Shown in pieces: positions 34,587 through 41,322 of a stretch of DNA of 41,322 nucleotides. A program made the position numbers and the translations under genes. Numbering within the stretch: the first letter of the stretch is position 1; every line of letters starts with the position of its first letter. The stretch lies in contig CAZVNP010000026.1 of NCBI GenBank assembly GCA_964628285.1, forward strand, positions 1-41,322, given 5' to 3'. The stretch is from JAPLDP01 sp964628285 (GTDB lineage: Bacteria; Bacteroidota; Bacteroidia; Bacteroidales; JAGONC01). The notes beneath the pieces are model-generated. The model saw only the letters and a program-made list of their open reading frames with translations, was not told the origin of the DNA and did not search any database.

Positions 34587-34764
34587 CCGGATAGCTATCG
34601 GGAGCAGAGTGTTAAAAATTAATCGTATGATCCTCTGTGCTCCTCCGATCCCCTCCTTTACCTCCGTGTTTAAAAGAAGCTATTCTTTCAGTGATGATTA
34701 AATATTTGATAAGAAAATAAGTTTTGATTAAGCCTGTAACCTGCAATCCCGCCTTTGGCGGGAT
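34587..34764. repeat. Intergenic repeat cluster between feoB and the T9SS/TonB unit
   Basis: The 315-bp gap (34499-34813) holds no gene. It contains GATAGCTATC (a perfect palindrome at 34590-34599) and a 41-bp piece at 34631-34671. On the minus strand that piece reads like ACACGGAGG...GGAGG...CACAGAGG, a relative of the repeat at 39528-39605. It also contains the hairpin ATCCCGCC-TTT-GGCGGGAT at 34746-34764, which may also stop feoB transcription, though there is no T-run. Runs of TGCAACTTGTAACTTGCAA follow at 34783-34801. Confidence 0.6.
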
Positions 34765-34813
34765 ATCCGCTCCGCTCCGACCTGCAACTTGTAACTTGCA
34801 ACCGCTATTCCTT

Positions 34814-36532
34814 TCACAGCGGCACCACCGATAGGATGAGATTCAGGACGCCTCCGGTGATGAGCGTCGCCAGGATCATGATCCCCGTGGATTTGAGCAT
34901 GTCGACCGTGCCGAGTTCCCTGAACAGTGTCGCAAAGGTGGCCACGCAGGGAAAATACATTGACAGGACCACGGAGGCGACGATAAGTTGCTTTAAGGTC
35001 ATATGCAAGGGAATGAGCATACCCACCGCCACGTCTTTACGCAAGAATCCCATGAGCAGGGCGCCGGCGGCTTCCTGAGGCAGACCCAGCACCTTGGTGA
35101 AGACCGGAGCCGTCACCCTTCCGATGAACTGTATGATGCCGAAAGTGTAAAGGAGATTGGCGATCAGGACTCCGAGCAAAACAAAGGGTATCGCTTCTTT
35201 AATGAACCATTTCAGCCGTATCCAGACTTTTTTTATCAGCCCTTTGATATAAGGCATCCGGTAGGGTGGAATTTCCACAAAAATCTCGGGTGAGCTCCCT
35301 CTCACCATTTTCCTGAGGATAATTCCTGCCAGTATGAATACGATAAATAATGTAAGGGATACGATGCCCAGTCCTTTTATCCCGTACTGTCCGACCAGTC
35401 CGATGATCATTGCCTGTAAAGCCATGCAGGGGACGGCGATGGAAATCAATGTGGCAGCGATAAATTTCTCTTTCCTGGTCTCCAGGATCCGTGTCCCCAG
35501 GACCCCGGGGACGTTGCACCCGAGACCCAGCAGCACAGGTATGACGGCCAGGCCATGGAGCCCCAACCTGTGCATGACTGTGTCCACCATCACGGCGGCC
35601 CGGGGCAGATAACCGGAATCCTCCAGAAAACCCAGGACGATGTAAAAAGCGATGACATATGGCAATACGGCTCCTAACGGGACATAGAGACCGGTGGTCA
35701 GCAGCCCGAAAGACTGCCCGAAATCGATCCCGCCGTTAATGAGCTTTCCGATGAGTAAATCATGTAGTATCCCTTTTTGTCCCAGTACAACGGAGAACTT
35801 CAGCATGAGCGGCGCCCAGACACGCTCGAAAAAGGGATCCAGGGCATAATTGATCAGGCTTTCACCAATAAGACGTATCAAAGCAAATGTCAGCAGCAGA
35901 ACGATGATCAACAGGGGTATCCCCGTCAGCGGTTTAACCGAAAAATCACTGAGTCTCTCGGTGAAGGTATGATGCTTATGGATGATGGTTTGTACTTTGC
36001 TGATGATGACCCCTATCTCATTCCATCTTTGATCATTGTTGAATTTAAATGAAGAAATGCGGGCTTCTTTTACTGCTTCCACCAGTTCTTTAATACCCTG
36101 GCCCGTCAAAGCACAGGTCGGTATACAGGGAATATCCAGTATCTCCTGAAGTTTTTCTATATGGATGGATATGCCCGTATGTTTCGCCTCATCGATCAGG
36201 TTCAGGGCAATGATCATCGGTTTTTGCCGGCTGATCAGTTGGAGGGTCAGGAAGAGATTGCGTTCCAGATTGGTCGCATCGACGACATTGATGATGACAT
36301 CGCCGTCACCGAGCATGTGAACGGCGATCTCTTCGGCTTTATTTGTGGGCTCCAGGGTGTAAGTCCCCGGCACATCGATCAGTTCGGCTTTGTCGGATCC
36401 TATGTTAAGATAGCCTTTGGTGAAATCAATGGTGGTGCCCGGGTAGTTGGAGGAGATGACATCTATACCCGTCAACCGGTTAAACACAACACTCTTTCCG
36501 ACGTTAGGGTTACCGACGAGTAAGATCTTCAT
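34814..36532 (-). CDS. feoB: Ferrous iron transporter FeoB (short form)
   Basis: The protein is 572 aa. The N-terminal G domain has G1 GNPNVGKS at 7-14, a G2 region around YPGTT, G3 DVPG and G4 NLIDEA. A shortened linker/GDI region leads to about eight membrane segments. FeoB hallmarks are DSGYLPRAAVMVDTVMHRLG, LGLGCNVPG with the conserved Cys, and FPCVATFATLFREL. It imports Fe2+ across the inner membrane. Most FeoB proteins are 650-800 aa; here the loss is in the GDI part and loops, while both pore motifs remain, so it looks functional. It is third in the DUF134-feoA-feoB operon, 14 bp after feoA. Confidence 0.95.
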   Translation of the reverse strand: MKILLVGNPNVGKSVVFNRLTGIDVISSNYPGTTIDFTKGYLNIGSDKAELIDVPGTYTLEPTNKAEEIAVHMLGDGDVIINVVDATNLERNLFLTLQLISRQKPMIIALNLIDEAKHTGISIHIEKLQEILDIPCIPTCALTGQGIKELVEAVKEARISSFKFNNDQRWNEIGVIISKVQTIIHKHHTFTERLSDFSVKPLTGIPLLIIVLLLTFALIRLIGESLINYALDPFFERVWAPLMLKFSVVLGQKGILHDLLIGKLINGGIDFGQSFGLLTTGLYVPLGAVLPYVIAFYIVLGFLEDSGYLPRAAVMVDTVMHRLGLHGLAVIPVLLGLGCNVPGVLGTRILETRKEKFIAATLISIAVPCMALQAMIIGLVGQYGIKGLGIVSLTLFIVFILAGIILRKMVRGSSPEIFVEIPPYRMPYIKGLIKKVWIRLKWFIKEAIPFVLLGVLIANLLYTFGIIQFIGRVTAPVFTKVLGLPQEAAGALLMGFLRKDVAVGMLIPLHMTLKQLIVASVVLSMYFPCVATFATLFRELGTVDMLKSTGIMILATLITGGVLNLILSVVPL

Positions 36533-36546
36533 CTTGCTGTTAAGGG

Positions 36547-36774
36547 TTATGTTATCTCCACCATGATTTTTTTGGCCATACCGAAACCAATGGCAATTTC
36601 AGTATGTCCACGCCGGACGATGATCGGTCCTTTGATCCATTGTGCGCTTACCTTGGTAATTTCTGTCCCCGGGTGAAGCCCCAGGGTGTCGAGTTTTTGA
36701 ATCAGCCCGGAGCCCCCGTATATCACGGCAATGGTACCTTTCTGACCTGACAGCATATTGGTTAGTGCGGTCAT
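36547..36774 (-). CDS. feoA: FeoA, SH3-like partner of FeoB
   Basis: The protein is 75 aa, the normal length. It has the FeoA pattern: an N-terminal helix, then LDTLGLHPGTEITKVSAQ and IIVRRGHTEIAIGFGMAKKI, forming an SH3-like barrel. It is a cytoplasmic accessory of FeoB. It lies between DUF134 (38 bp upstream) and feoB (14 bp downstream). Confidence 0.92.
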   Translation of the reverse strand: MTALTNMLSGQKGTIAVIYGGSGLIQKLDTLGLHPGTEITKVSAQWIKGPIIVRRGHTEIAIGFGMAKKIMVEIT

Positions 36775-36812
36775 CGTTTAAGTTTTATTTTATTTATCCT
36801 TATCTTCCTTAA

Positions 36813-37112
36813 TCAGTCGATATTAAAAATCACCCGGCCACCTTCAATTAATATGGTACTCCCTTCCACAATGGCTTTTGCAATTTTTTTCCTGGTGCTT
36901 TGGTAGACCCTGGTAAAAGTAGGCCGCGAAACACTCATCATTTCGGATGCCTCAGTCTGGTTGAGTTTTTCATAATCGCACAGCTTGATGGCTTCGTACT
37001 CTTCATAATGCAGCATGACTTTTCCGGTACTGGTTTTTTGCGTGCCAAAAGGTCTGAATCCGCTGAAATCGGGAGCCTGCTGTATCCTTCTGTATTTTTT
37101 TGTCCTGGGCAT
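36813..37112 (-). CDS. DUF134-family DNA-binding protein
   Basis: The protein is 99 aa. It begins MPRTKKYRRI, the typical DUF134 start, followed by GFRPFGT and a sigma70-region-4-like helix-turn-helix (LNQTEASEMMSVSRPTFTRVYQ cut at LNQTEASEMMSV and SRPTFTRVYQ). The start is set at 37112 because the longer frame from 37169 crosses the promoter motif and palindrome. DUF134 proteins are presumed transcription factors of unknown target. First place in an operon with feoA and feoB, plus a palindrome in its own promoter, suggests autoregulation and control of iron uptake. No metal-binding Cys or His cluster is visible in it. Confidence 0.88.
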   Translation of the reverse strand: MPRTKKYRRIQQAPDFSGFRPFGTQKTSTGKVMLHYEEYEAIKLCDYEKLNQTEASEMMSVSRPTFTRVYQSTRKKIAKAIVEGSTILIEGGRVIFNID

Positions 37113-37130
37113 GGATATGATAAGGTGCCA

Positions 37131-37138
37131 CAAAAATA
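37131..37138 (-). promoter_or_regulatory. -7 promoter element of the DUF134-feoAB operon
   Basis: On the minus strand this reads TATTTTTG (TAnnTTTG), 18 bp before ATG 37112. It directly abuts the palindrome at 37139-37154. Confidence 0.6.
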
Positions 37139-37154
37139 ATGAACGTGCGTTCAT
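37139..37154. promoter_or_regulatory. Perfect palindrome in the DUF134-feoAB promoter (candidate operator)
   Basis: ATGAACG-TG-CGTTCAT is a perfect 7+7 inverted repeat with a 2-bp centre. It is placed directly upstream of the -7 element, in the -10 to -30 spacer where a bound repressor would block polymerase. The likeliest binder is the DUF134 protein; a Fur- or DtxR-type regulator is possible, although the sequence does not look like a Fur box. Confidence 0.6.
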
Positions 37155-37278
37155 ATTATAACATTTCACTGAAAATTTTTTCAGCGTTTTGCCAATCCCA
37201 TAAACACACCCTCTTCTGACTGCCGATCCCGCGTTCGCTCCACTCCGTGGGACAGGTTGTTAACTGCCGACTGAAAAA

Positions 37279-37295
37279 GTCGCGATGGTGAGATT
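37279..37295 (-). repeat. Partial copy of the tRNA-Pro 3' end
   Basis: The 17 bases match 37446-37462 (the 3' end of tRNA-Pro plus one flanking base) with one mismatch, in direct orientation 167 bp away. Such 3'-end copies are the usual trace of tRNA-targeting integrases, though no integrase gene is present here. Confidence 0.4.
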
Positions 37296-37358
37296 GCCTG
37301 CGGTGATCTCTTATGGTGAGTTAAAAGCAAAAATACCTTGATTCGCTTCGCTCATCAC

Positions 37359-37418
37359 GGGCTTTTTTTATTCCGCAAATTTGAAAGCAAGCTTTCATTT
37401 GCTTCATAAAAAAAGCCC
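37359..37418. repeat. 60-bp hairpin overlapping the tRNA-Pro terminator
   Basis: GGGCTTTTTTTAT at 37359-37371 is perfectly complementary to ATAAAAAAAGCCC at 37406-37418. Inside, GCAAAT..GAAAGC pairs with GCTTTC.ATTTGC. The right arm is shared with the terminator at 37407-37441, so the two structures exclude each other. The surrounding 334-bp gap (37113-37446) holds no gene. Confidence 0.65.
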
Positions 37419-37441
37419 TGTATTTCATACAAGGCTTTTTT
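37407..37441 (-). terminator. Rho-independent terminator after tRNA-Pro
   Basis: Read on the minus strand, AAAAAAGCCTTGTAT pairs with ATACAGGGCTTTTTT around GAA, with one mismatch, and ends in a run of T residues. It begins 6 bp after the tRNA 3' end. The A/T flanks make it potentially bidirectional. Confidence 0.8.
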
Positions 37442-37446
37442 GTTTG

Positions 37447-37521
37447 TCGGGATGGTGAGATTCGAACTCACGACCCCCACGTCCCGAACGTGGTGCGCTA
37501 ACCGGACTGCGCTACATCCCG
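37447..37521 (-). tRNA. tRNA-Pro (anticodon CGG)
   Basis: The gene is 75 nt. The acceptor stem CGGGATG pairs perfectly with CATCCCG and the discriminator is A. The anticodon stem CCACG/CGTGG closes the loop TTCGGGA, giving anticodon CGG. The T loop is TTCGAAT. No CCA is encoded. A -7 motif (TAATTTTG) lies upstream at 37554-37561. Confidence 0.95.
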
Positions 37522-37553
37522 GCGGCCGGTACAAATACAAACGCTGCCGGATG

Positions 37554-37561
37554 CAAAATTA
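37554..37561 (-). promoter_or_regulatory. Possible -7 promoter element for tRNA-Pro
   Basis: On the minus strand this reads TAATTTTG (TAnnTTTG), 33 bp upstream of the tRNA. That is further than for the other two tRNAs here, so it is less certain. Confidence 0.4.
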
Positions 37562-37721
37562 ACTCTTTTTATGACAGAAACAAATATTGACGAGAGGGTG
37601 ATTTGGCATGGTATATGACTATTTTCAGGCTTTTGCACCAACGTTCCGTCAACCGCGTAATGTTCTGAACATCTTACCTTAATGGTTGTTGTTAAAGTGT
37701 TATATTTAAATTGATGTGACT

Positions 37722-38282
37722 ATGAAAAAAATGAGCGTTATTATTTCCTTGCTGTTGATCTTTGCATCTTCATTGGCTTTTTCCCAGACCCAGGAGCCGG
37801 CAAACCGCAAGCAAACCCGTAAAGCTGACCGGCAAAAGGAGAGGGAATACATGGCCAAGATCACCAAGACCATGATCGACAACCACCAGTTTGTGCTGGA
37901 AGCCGATTACATCCATGGTGTGATGGGTAATCTTATCCCTGTCAACTCGATGTTTAACTTCATCATGATCGATACCACGAAGGCCACCCTGCAGATAGGC
38001 AGCTGGTCGGGCACCGGTTTCGGCGGCACAGGCACCATTACCATTGACGGGAACGTTACACAGTATAAATTCACCAAAACGGAGAAGAAACTGTTTAACG
38101 CCTATAACCTCAACATCACCGTTTTTTCGCCCGTGGGGACCTATTATATCAACATGTACGTGACCGATGACGGACAGGCCGACGCTACGATCTCAGGCAA
38201 CACGGCAGGGCAGCTGACATATACCGGGAAGATTTTTCCGTTGAGTGTGTCACGCGTTTATAAAGGGGTGCCGCGATATTGA
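37722..38282 (+). CDS. DUF4251-family secreted protein
   Basis: The protein is 186 aa from ATG 37722. A longer frame would need a GTG at 37716. The signal peptide ends at LAFS|QTQ. A charged stretch (NRKQTRKADRQKEREYM) is followed by a domain with FVLEADY, PVNSMFNFIMID, GFGGTGTITIDG and VTDDGQADATISG, which fits the DUF4251 beta-rich fold known almost only from Bacteroidota. Function unknown; a periplasmic or outer-membrane location is expected. A weak hairpin followed by six T (38289-38322) after the stop may terminate it. Confidence 0.82.
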   Translation: MKKMSVIISLLLIFASSLAFSQTQEPANRKQTRKADRQKEREYMAKITKTMIDNHQFVLEADYIHGVMGNLIPVNSMFNFIMIDTTKATLQIGSWSGTGFGGTGTITIDGNVTQYKFTKTEKKLFNAYNLNITVFSPVGTYYINMYVTDDGQADATISGNTAGQLTYTGKIFPLSVSRVYKGVPRY

Positions 38283-38338
38283 AACCATCACAGGGATTCC
38301 GGGAACCGGTGACCTGATTTTTTCCGTGAGGTCATTAT

Positions 38339-38364
38339 TTTCGTTATTTTACTTGAAATAACGA
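38339..38364. repeat. 10-bp-stem palindrome upstream of the T9SS protein gene
   Basis: TTCGTTATTT and AAATAACGAA form a perfect stem around TACTTG. There is no T-run after it. It lies 56 bp before ATG 38420, so it could be an operator or an mRNA 5' structure rather than a terminator. Confidence 0.5.
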
Positions 38365-38419
38365 ATGGAATAGGTTAATTTAGCTTTTCATTCGGCTGTT
38401 AAATTAAATTCATAACACG

Positions 38420-39442
38420 ATGAAAAAGCTATTGACCCTTGTTTCTTTTTTTCTTACGGCCTCAGTGGTATCACCTCAGAACGGAGTTACCCCTGTCACG
38501 CTGAAAGGTGATGCCTGCCGTTTCCATGCTTCCGTTAATAGTTCCATATCTGCCGGGGCGATGTCCGGCCAGGGAACCGGGCAGCGATCACCTTCTCAGA
38601 TTACCGATACCATTTGTGACACGTTGCATTATCCGTTACCGGGTACAGTAACCTATTATTTTCTGTCAAGTCCCAACAGTGGTTACATCTCCGGCAACAA
38701 TTCTTTCGGGGATCTTGCCAAAGCTGATTATTTCAAAATCGCCAGGACAGCAAAGTACGTCACAAGTGTCGTATATGGTTTTGCAATAGCTAAAAACACC
38801 TCGGGATCTGATCGCGATATCACGTTTGCATTATGGGATACAACGGGAGCGAATGGTTCTCCCGGTACCATGATTGCAAGTCAAACCCTCAAGCTGTCGA
38901 TGATGGTGTCGGATGTGAATCACGGTTATCTGACCCTGGTTATTTTCAGTCAAGCGGTGAGTGTAAGCGGATCATTTTACGCCGGTGTCATACTGCCGAC
39001 ACAAACCGGTGACACCCTGGCCCTTTACAACAATAAGGATGGCGATGTGACACCGGGAACAGCCTGGGAGATGTGGAGCGATAACTCGTGGCATCCCTTT
39101 TCGGCTGACGAATCCTGGCGCATCAACGTGATGGAGGCCATTTTCCCTGTCTTCTGTTCCTTTACAGGCATCGAAGCCAATGAACCGGCCGGTGATGACG
39201 TGTACGTGTATCCCAATCCGACCACGGGCCGGGTGCAGCTTGGCATGGTCGCCGGCACGCACCGGCCGGCAGTCATCACGCTCTATAATTCATCAGGTTT
39301 GGAGATCGACCGGATCCTGCCGTCAGATAATAACAATCATCTTTCCGGCTTGGATCTGAGCGGTTATGACCCCGGTTTGTATTTTATGAGACTCCAGTGG
39401 GATGACCGGGTCATCATGAAAAAAATGCTACTTATAAAATAA
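38420..39442 (+). CDS. Secreted protein with T9SS type A sorting domain
   Basis: The protein is 340 aa. The signal peptide ends near SVVSP|QNG. The central part (about 60-245) is a beta-rich region with YFKIARTAKYVTSVVYGFAI and SFYAGVILPTQTGDTLALY split in two. Such modules sit next to sorting domains in many Bacteroidota proteins, but no enzyme motif is visible. The last 85 residues are a sorting domain (VYPNPTTGRVQLGM, ITLYNSSGLEID, GLYFMRL, ending KKMLLIK). It is predicted to be surface-attached or secreted. A weak hairpin (GCACT/AGTGC, 39446-39462) follows the stop. Confidence 0.85.
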   Translation: MKKLLTLVSFFLTASVVSPQNGVTPVTLKGDACRFHASVNSSISAGAMSGQGTGQRSPSQITDTICDTLHYPLPGTVTYYFLSSPNSGYISGNNSFGDLAKADYFKIARTAKYVTSVVYGFAIAKNTSGSDRDITFALWDTTGANGSPGTMIASQTLKLSMMVSDVNHGYLTLVIFSQAVSVSGSFYAGVILPTQTGDTLALYNNKDGDVTPGTAWEMWSDNSWHPFSADESWRINVMEAIFPVFCSFTGIEANEPAGDDVYVYPNPTTGRVQLGMVAGTHRPAVITLYNSSGLEIDRILPSDNNNHLSGLDLSGYDPGLYFMRLQWDDRVIMKKMLLIK

Positions 39443-39527
39443 TGGGCACTATAAAAGAGTGCATTTAGAAGATATCTTGATATAAAAAGATTCACCTCAT
39501 ACCCTGGCAGAGAAATATCAAAACCAT

Positions 39528-39605
39528 TTTAACCACGGAGGCGCCGGAGGATAAACGGAGTACACAGAGGTATAAAGAATTAATTTTCAATCCTCTGCGG
39601 TTAAA
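39528..39605. repeat. 78-bp palindromic CACGGAGG-type intergenic repeat
   Basis: The ends TTTAACC (39528-39534) and GGTTAAA (39599-39605) are inverted, and the arms continue as CACGGAGG and CCTCTGCG with mismatches. Inside are the purine-rich units GCCGGAGG, AAACGGAG and CACAGAGG. A related unit lies in opposite orientation at 34631-34671. This makes it a dispersed element rather than a gene part. Confidence 0.6.
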
Positions 39606-39686
39606 TAAAAACGGCAGTTCGGATAAATCCCTTTTTGGGGTTGAGGATAAAGAGAAATATTGTCCCATTTAATAGGAGGAAAAAAT

Positions 39687-40850
39687 ATGAAAAAGGTCAT
39701 CATCTACGTTTTGCTGGTGGCCATTGCGGGTCTGACCAGCATGTGCAGCGGCAACTCCGGCCAGGGACCCGGTGAGGAGAAGAAAGACAGAGCAAAAGGT
39801 AAACCGCCACAACAGAAGGGTAACGTCATCAAATTTAAGCAGTACAGCTGCATCGACCGGCAGGGCACCGGCGGCGAGGCCTTCAGCTTCCTCATGCCGG
39901 TAGACTGGGTCTTTGACGGGGGCATTATCTGGTTTCTGGATAATCCCGCCATGCCGGCTACGGCCGCCATGAAGCTCACCAATCCCAGAGGATCGGAGCA
40001 ATTCGAGCTGTTCCCGAACCAGGCTTTCTGGTATACCACCAACCAACAGATGCTTTACATCAAACCGGTCGGATCGAGGTATTTCGGCTGTGAGGTTCGT
40101 CCCCAGATGAATGCCATGCAAGCCCTGCACCGGGTGGTGCTGCCACGCTTCAGGAGTGATGCAGGCAATCTCAGGGTCATCAGCGAGCAGGAGGTGCCTG
40201 AACTGGCCCAGATCATCAAAAAAACACAACAACCACAGGCCGGCCTGAGAGCCGATGCCAACGCCGGCAAGGTCAGGGTGGAATACACCATGAACGGGAA
40301 ACCCATGGAAGAGGAGATCTACGCCGCGGTGGAATCATACACCTATCCCATACAGTCATGGAGCGGCGTCGTATACAACACCAACTGGACGGTGGACTAT
40401 ATTTTCTCTTTCAAGGCCGAAAAAGGAAAGCTGGACGAGGCGGCTAAAATCTTCCAGACCATCATCTATTCATTTCGTGTCAATCCCAACTGGTACAACA
40501 AGTACACACAGCTTGTCAACTACCTTATTCAGCGACAGATTCAGCAGATACACAGTATCGGTGAACTAAGCCGCATGCTGGCGCAGACCAGCGACCAGAT
40601 CAGGGAAGATAACATGCGGCAATATTATGAGCGTGAGGCCATCCACGATAAGATCTCGGAGAATTTCAGCGATTATATCCGCGGAGTGGACAGGTATTAT
40701 GATCCCAATGTGGGTCATCAGGTGGAGCTGCCCACAGGTTATGACAATGCCTGGAGTAATCCCCTGGGCGAGTATATCATCTCGGATGACCCCAATTACA
40801 ATCCGAATATCGGATCCAATCTGCACTGGGAGCAGCTGGAGAGGAAATGA
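39687..40850 (+). CDS. Lipoprotein of unknown function with conserved C-terminal motif
   Basis: The protein is 387 aa. ATG 39687 follows a strong Shine-Dalgarno (GGAGGA). The signal peptide ends in a lipobox (GLTSMCSG, Cys21). A charged linker (EEKKDRAKGKPPQQKG) leads to a beta-rich domain. Two repeat-like helical stretches with many Gln follow, such as LIQRQIQQIHSIGELSRM near 275. The C-terminal part, YIRGVDRYYDPNVG, ELPTGYDNAWSNPLGEYI and PNYNPNIGS, looks like a conserved module; I recall similar endings in other uncharacterised bacterial proteins but cannot name a family. It stands alone, between the T9SS gene and tRNA-Thr. Confidence 0.8.
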   Translation: MKKVIIYVLLVAIAGLTSMCSGNSGQGPGEEKKDRAKGKPPQQKGNVIKFKQYSCIDRQGTGGEAFSFLMPVDWVFDGGIIWFLDNPAMPATAAMKLTNPRGSEQFELFPNQAFWYTTNQQMLYIKPVGSRYFGCEVRPQMNAMQALHRVVLPRFRSDAGNLRVISEQEVPELAQIIKKTQQPQAGLRADANAGKVRVEYTMNGKPMEEEIYAAVESYTYPIQSWSGVVYNTNWTVDYIFSFKAEKGKLDEAAKIFQTIIYSFRVNPNWYNKYTQLVNYLIQRQIQQIHSIGELSRMLAQTSDQIREDNMRQYYEREAIHDKISENFSDYIRGVDRYYDPNVGHQVELPTGYDNAWSNPLGEYIISDDPNYNPNIGSNLHWEQLERK

Positions 40851-40902
40851 CCGCCGGCAGGTACATTTCTGAAATGGGATACCGCCGTAACGATTAATAG
40901 TT

Positions 40903-40910
40903 TATTTTTG
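40903..40910 (+). promoter_or_regulatory. -7 promoter element for tRNA-Thr
   Basis: TATTTTTG matches TAnnTTTG and lies 11 bp before the tRNA, the same layout as at tRNA-Lys. Confidence 0.55.
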
Positions 40911-40921
40911 CATCGTAAAAA

Positions 40922-40994
40922 GCCACTTTAGCTCAGTTGGTAGAGCGGTTCACTCGTAATGAACAGGTCGAGGGTTCGAATCCCTTGAGTGGCT
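40922..40994 (+). tRNA. tRNA-Thr (anticodon CGT)
   Basis: The gene is 73 nt. The acceptor stem GCCACTT pairs with GAGTGGC, with one G-U pair. The anticodon stem GTTCA/TGAAC closes the loop CTCGTAA, giving anticodon CGT. The T loop is TTCGAAT and the discriminator is T. No CCA is encoded. No terminator hairpin was evident directly after it. Confidence 0.97.
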
Positions 40995-41095
40995 CGCTAC
41001 TGATGGAACAAAGATAATCCCCGTATTCAAAAAGAATGGTTATTCATCCATTCACCACTTCTTTTTATTCTGATTTTTTACCAGTACTAATATAT

Positions 41096-41111
41096 GGGTA
41101 TCTCTAAAAAC
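41096..41111 (+). mobile_element. Candidate left end of a second IS5-type element running off the window
   Basis: GGGTATCTCTAAAAAC matches the inverted repeat at the end of the first IS (minus strand from 939) at 14 of 16 positions, in the orientation expected of a left end. The 211 bp after it up to the window edge are AT-rich, and I see no convincing transposase start in them. The rest of 40995-41322 also shows no gene. Confidence 0.45.
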
Positions 41112-41322
41112 TCTACAATGCTTATGAGATAAGGTATTTTGAATTCAGAGCAGTTGTAAACAATTGATTGTTAACCCTCATTGCAGCTATGAGTCTGTAA
41201 CATTCTGATTATCTGATTTTAAATTTTTCGAAATTTCCATAGGGGGGACTACGGATTTTTTTCTTATAAAGGGGACATATTTGTAATTCATCGTATCGTA
41301 GATTTTTTTCACAGCAAGGGAT

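Noticed and set aside
34499..34813. Possible cobalamin riboswitch ahead of the TonB receptor unit
   Set aside because: No B12-box-like sequence was seen, and the region is made of intergenic repeats.

Overview
The window reads as chromosomal DNA of an environmental member of the Bacteroidota (Bacteroidales-like). The evidence is a recurring TAnnTTTG -7 promoter motif ahead of starts and tRNAs, type IX secretion (T9SS) C-terminal sorting domains on three secreted proteins, a carboxypeptidase-regulatory-domain TonB receptor, a DUF4251 protein, ~800-residue FtsX/MacB-type permeases, and many signal peptides that would leave an N-terminal Gln. No species can be named from the sequence alone. Both ends of the window carry similar IS5-type inverted-repeat ends, so it may be a contig that stops at repeated insertion sequences.

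Layout. 1-939: end of an IS5-family element whose transposase is split by a 150-bp MITE-like insertion with a 5-bp target duplication. 945-1282: decayed intergenic repeats. 1283-3643: PIN-PhoH ATPase, convergent with a glutaminyl-cyclase-type M28 lipoprotein. 3749-13528: a signalling/export locus. An NtrC-type response regulator and its histidine kinase lie on the minus strand. Divergently, a HlyD-type adaptor, an FtsX permease, an ABC ATPase and a second FtsX permease lie on the plus strand. A near-consensus sigma-54 promoter sits between the two halves, so the regulator very probably drives the exporter. 13571-17876: secreted proteins on the minus strand, namely a GH63/GH37-like hydrolase, an overlapping lipoprotein/beta-rich protein pair, and two equal-length tandem paralogues of an unrecognised small secreted protein. 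18079-22192: glutamine synthetase, a TerC-family membrane protein, the MeaB chaperone GTPase and tRNA-Lys(CTT).

22282-31441: carbohydrate and peptide genes. These are a TIM-barrel hydrolase-like protein, a sugar-nucleotidyltransferase-like protein, an operon of a PPP phosphatase and a GH38 alpha-mannosidase, and an M28 peptidase with FN3, MAM-like and T9SS modules. 31462-34498: an Ig-like T9SS protein probably co-transcribed with a TonB-dependent receptor. 34814-37112: a DUF134-feoA-feoB ferrous iron operon whose promoter holds a perfect palindrome. 37113-37521: stacked hairpins and tRNA-Pro(CGG). 37722-40994: a DUF4251 protein, a T9SS-sorted protein, a lipoprotein of unknown role and tRNA-Thr(CGT). 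40995-41322 has no gene that I can support.

The strongest candidates for something new are the sigma-54-controlled exporter, the tandem small secreted paralogues, the Ig-T9SS/TonB receptor pair, and the DUF134-feoAB operator. No CRISPR array, phage module or recognised defence system was seen.
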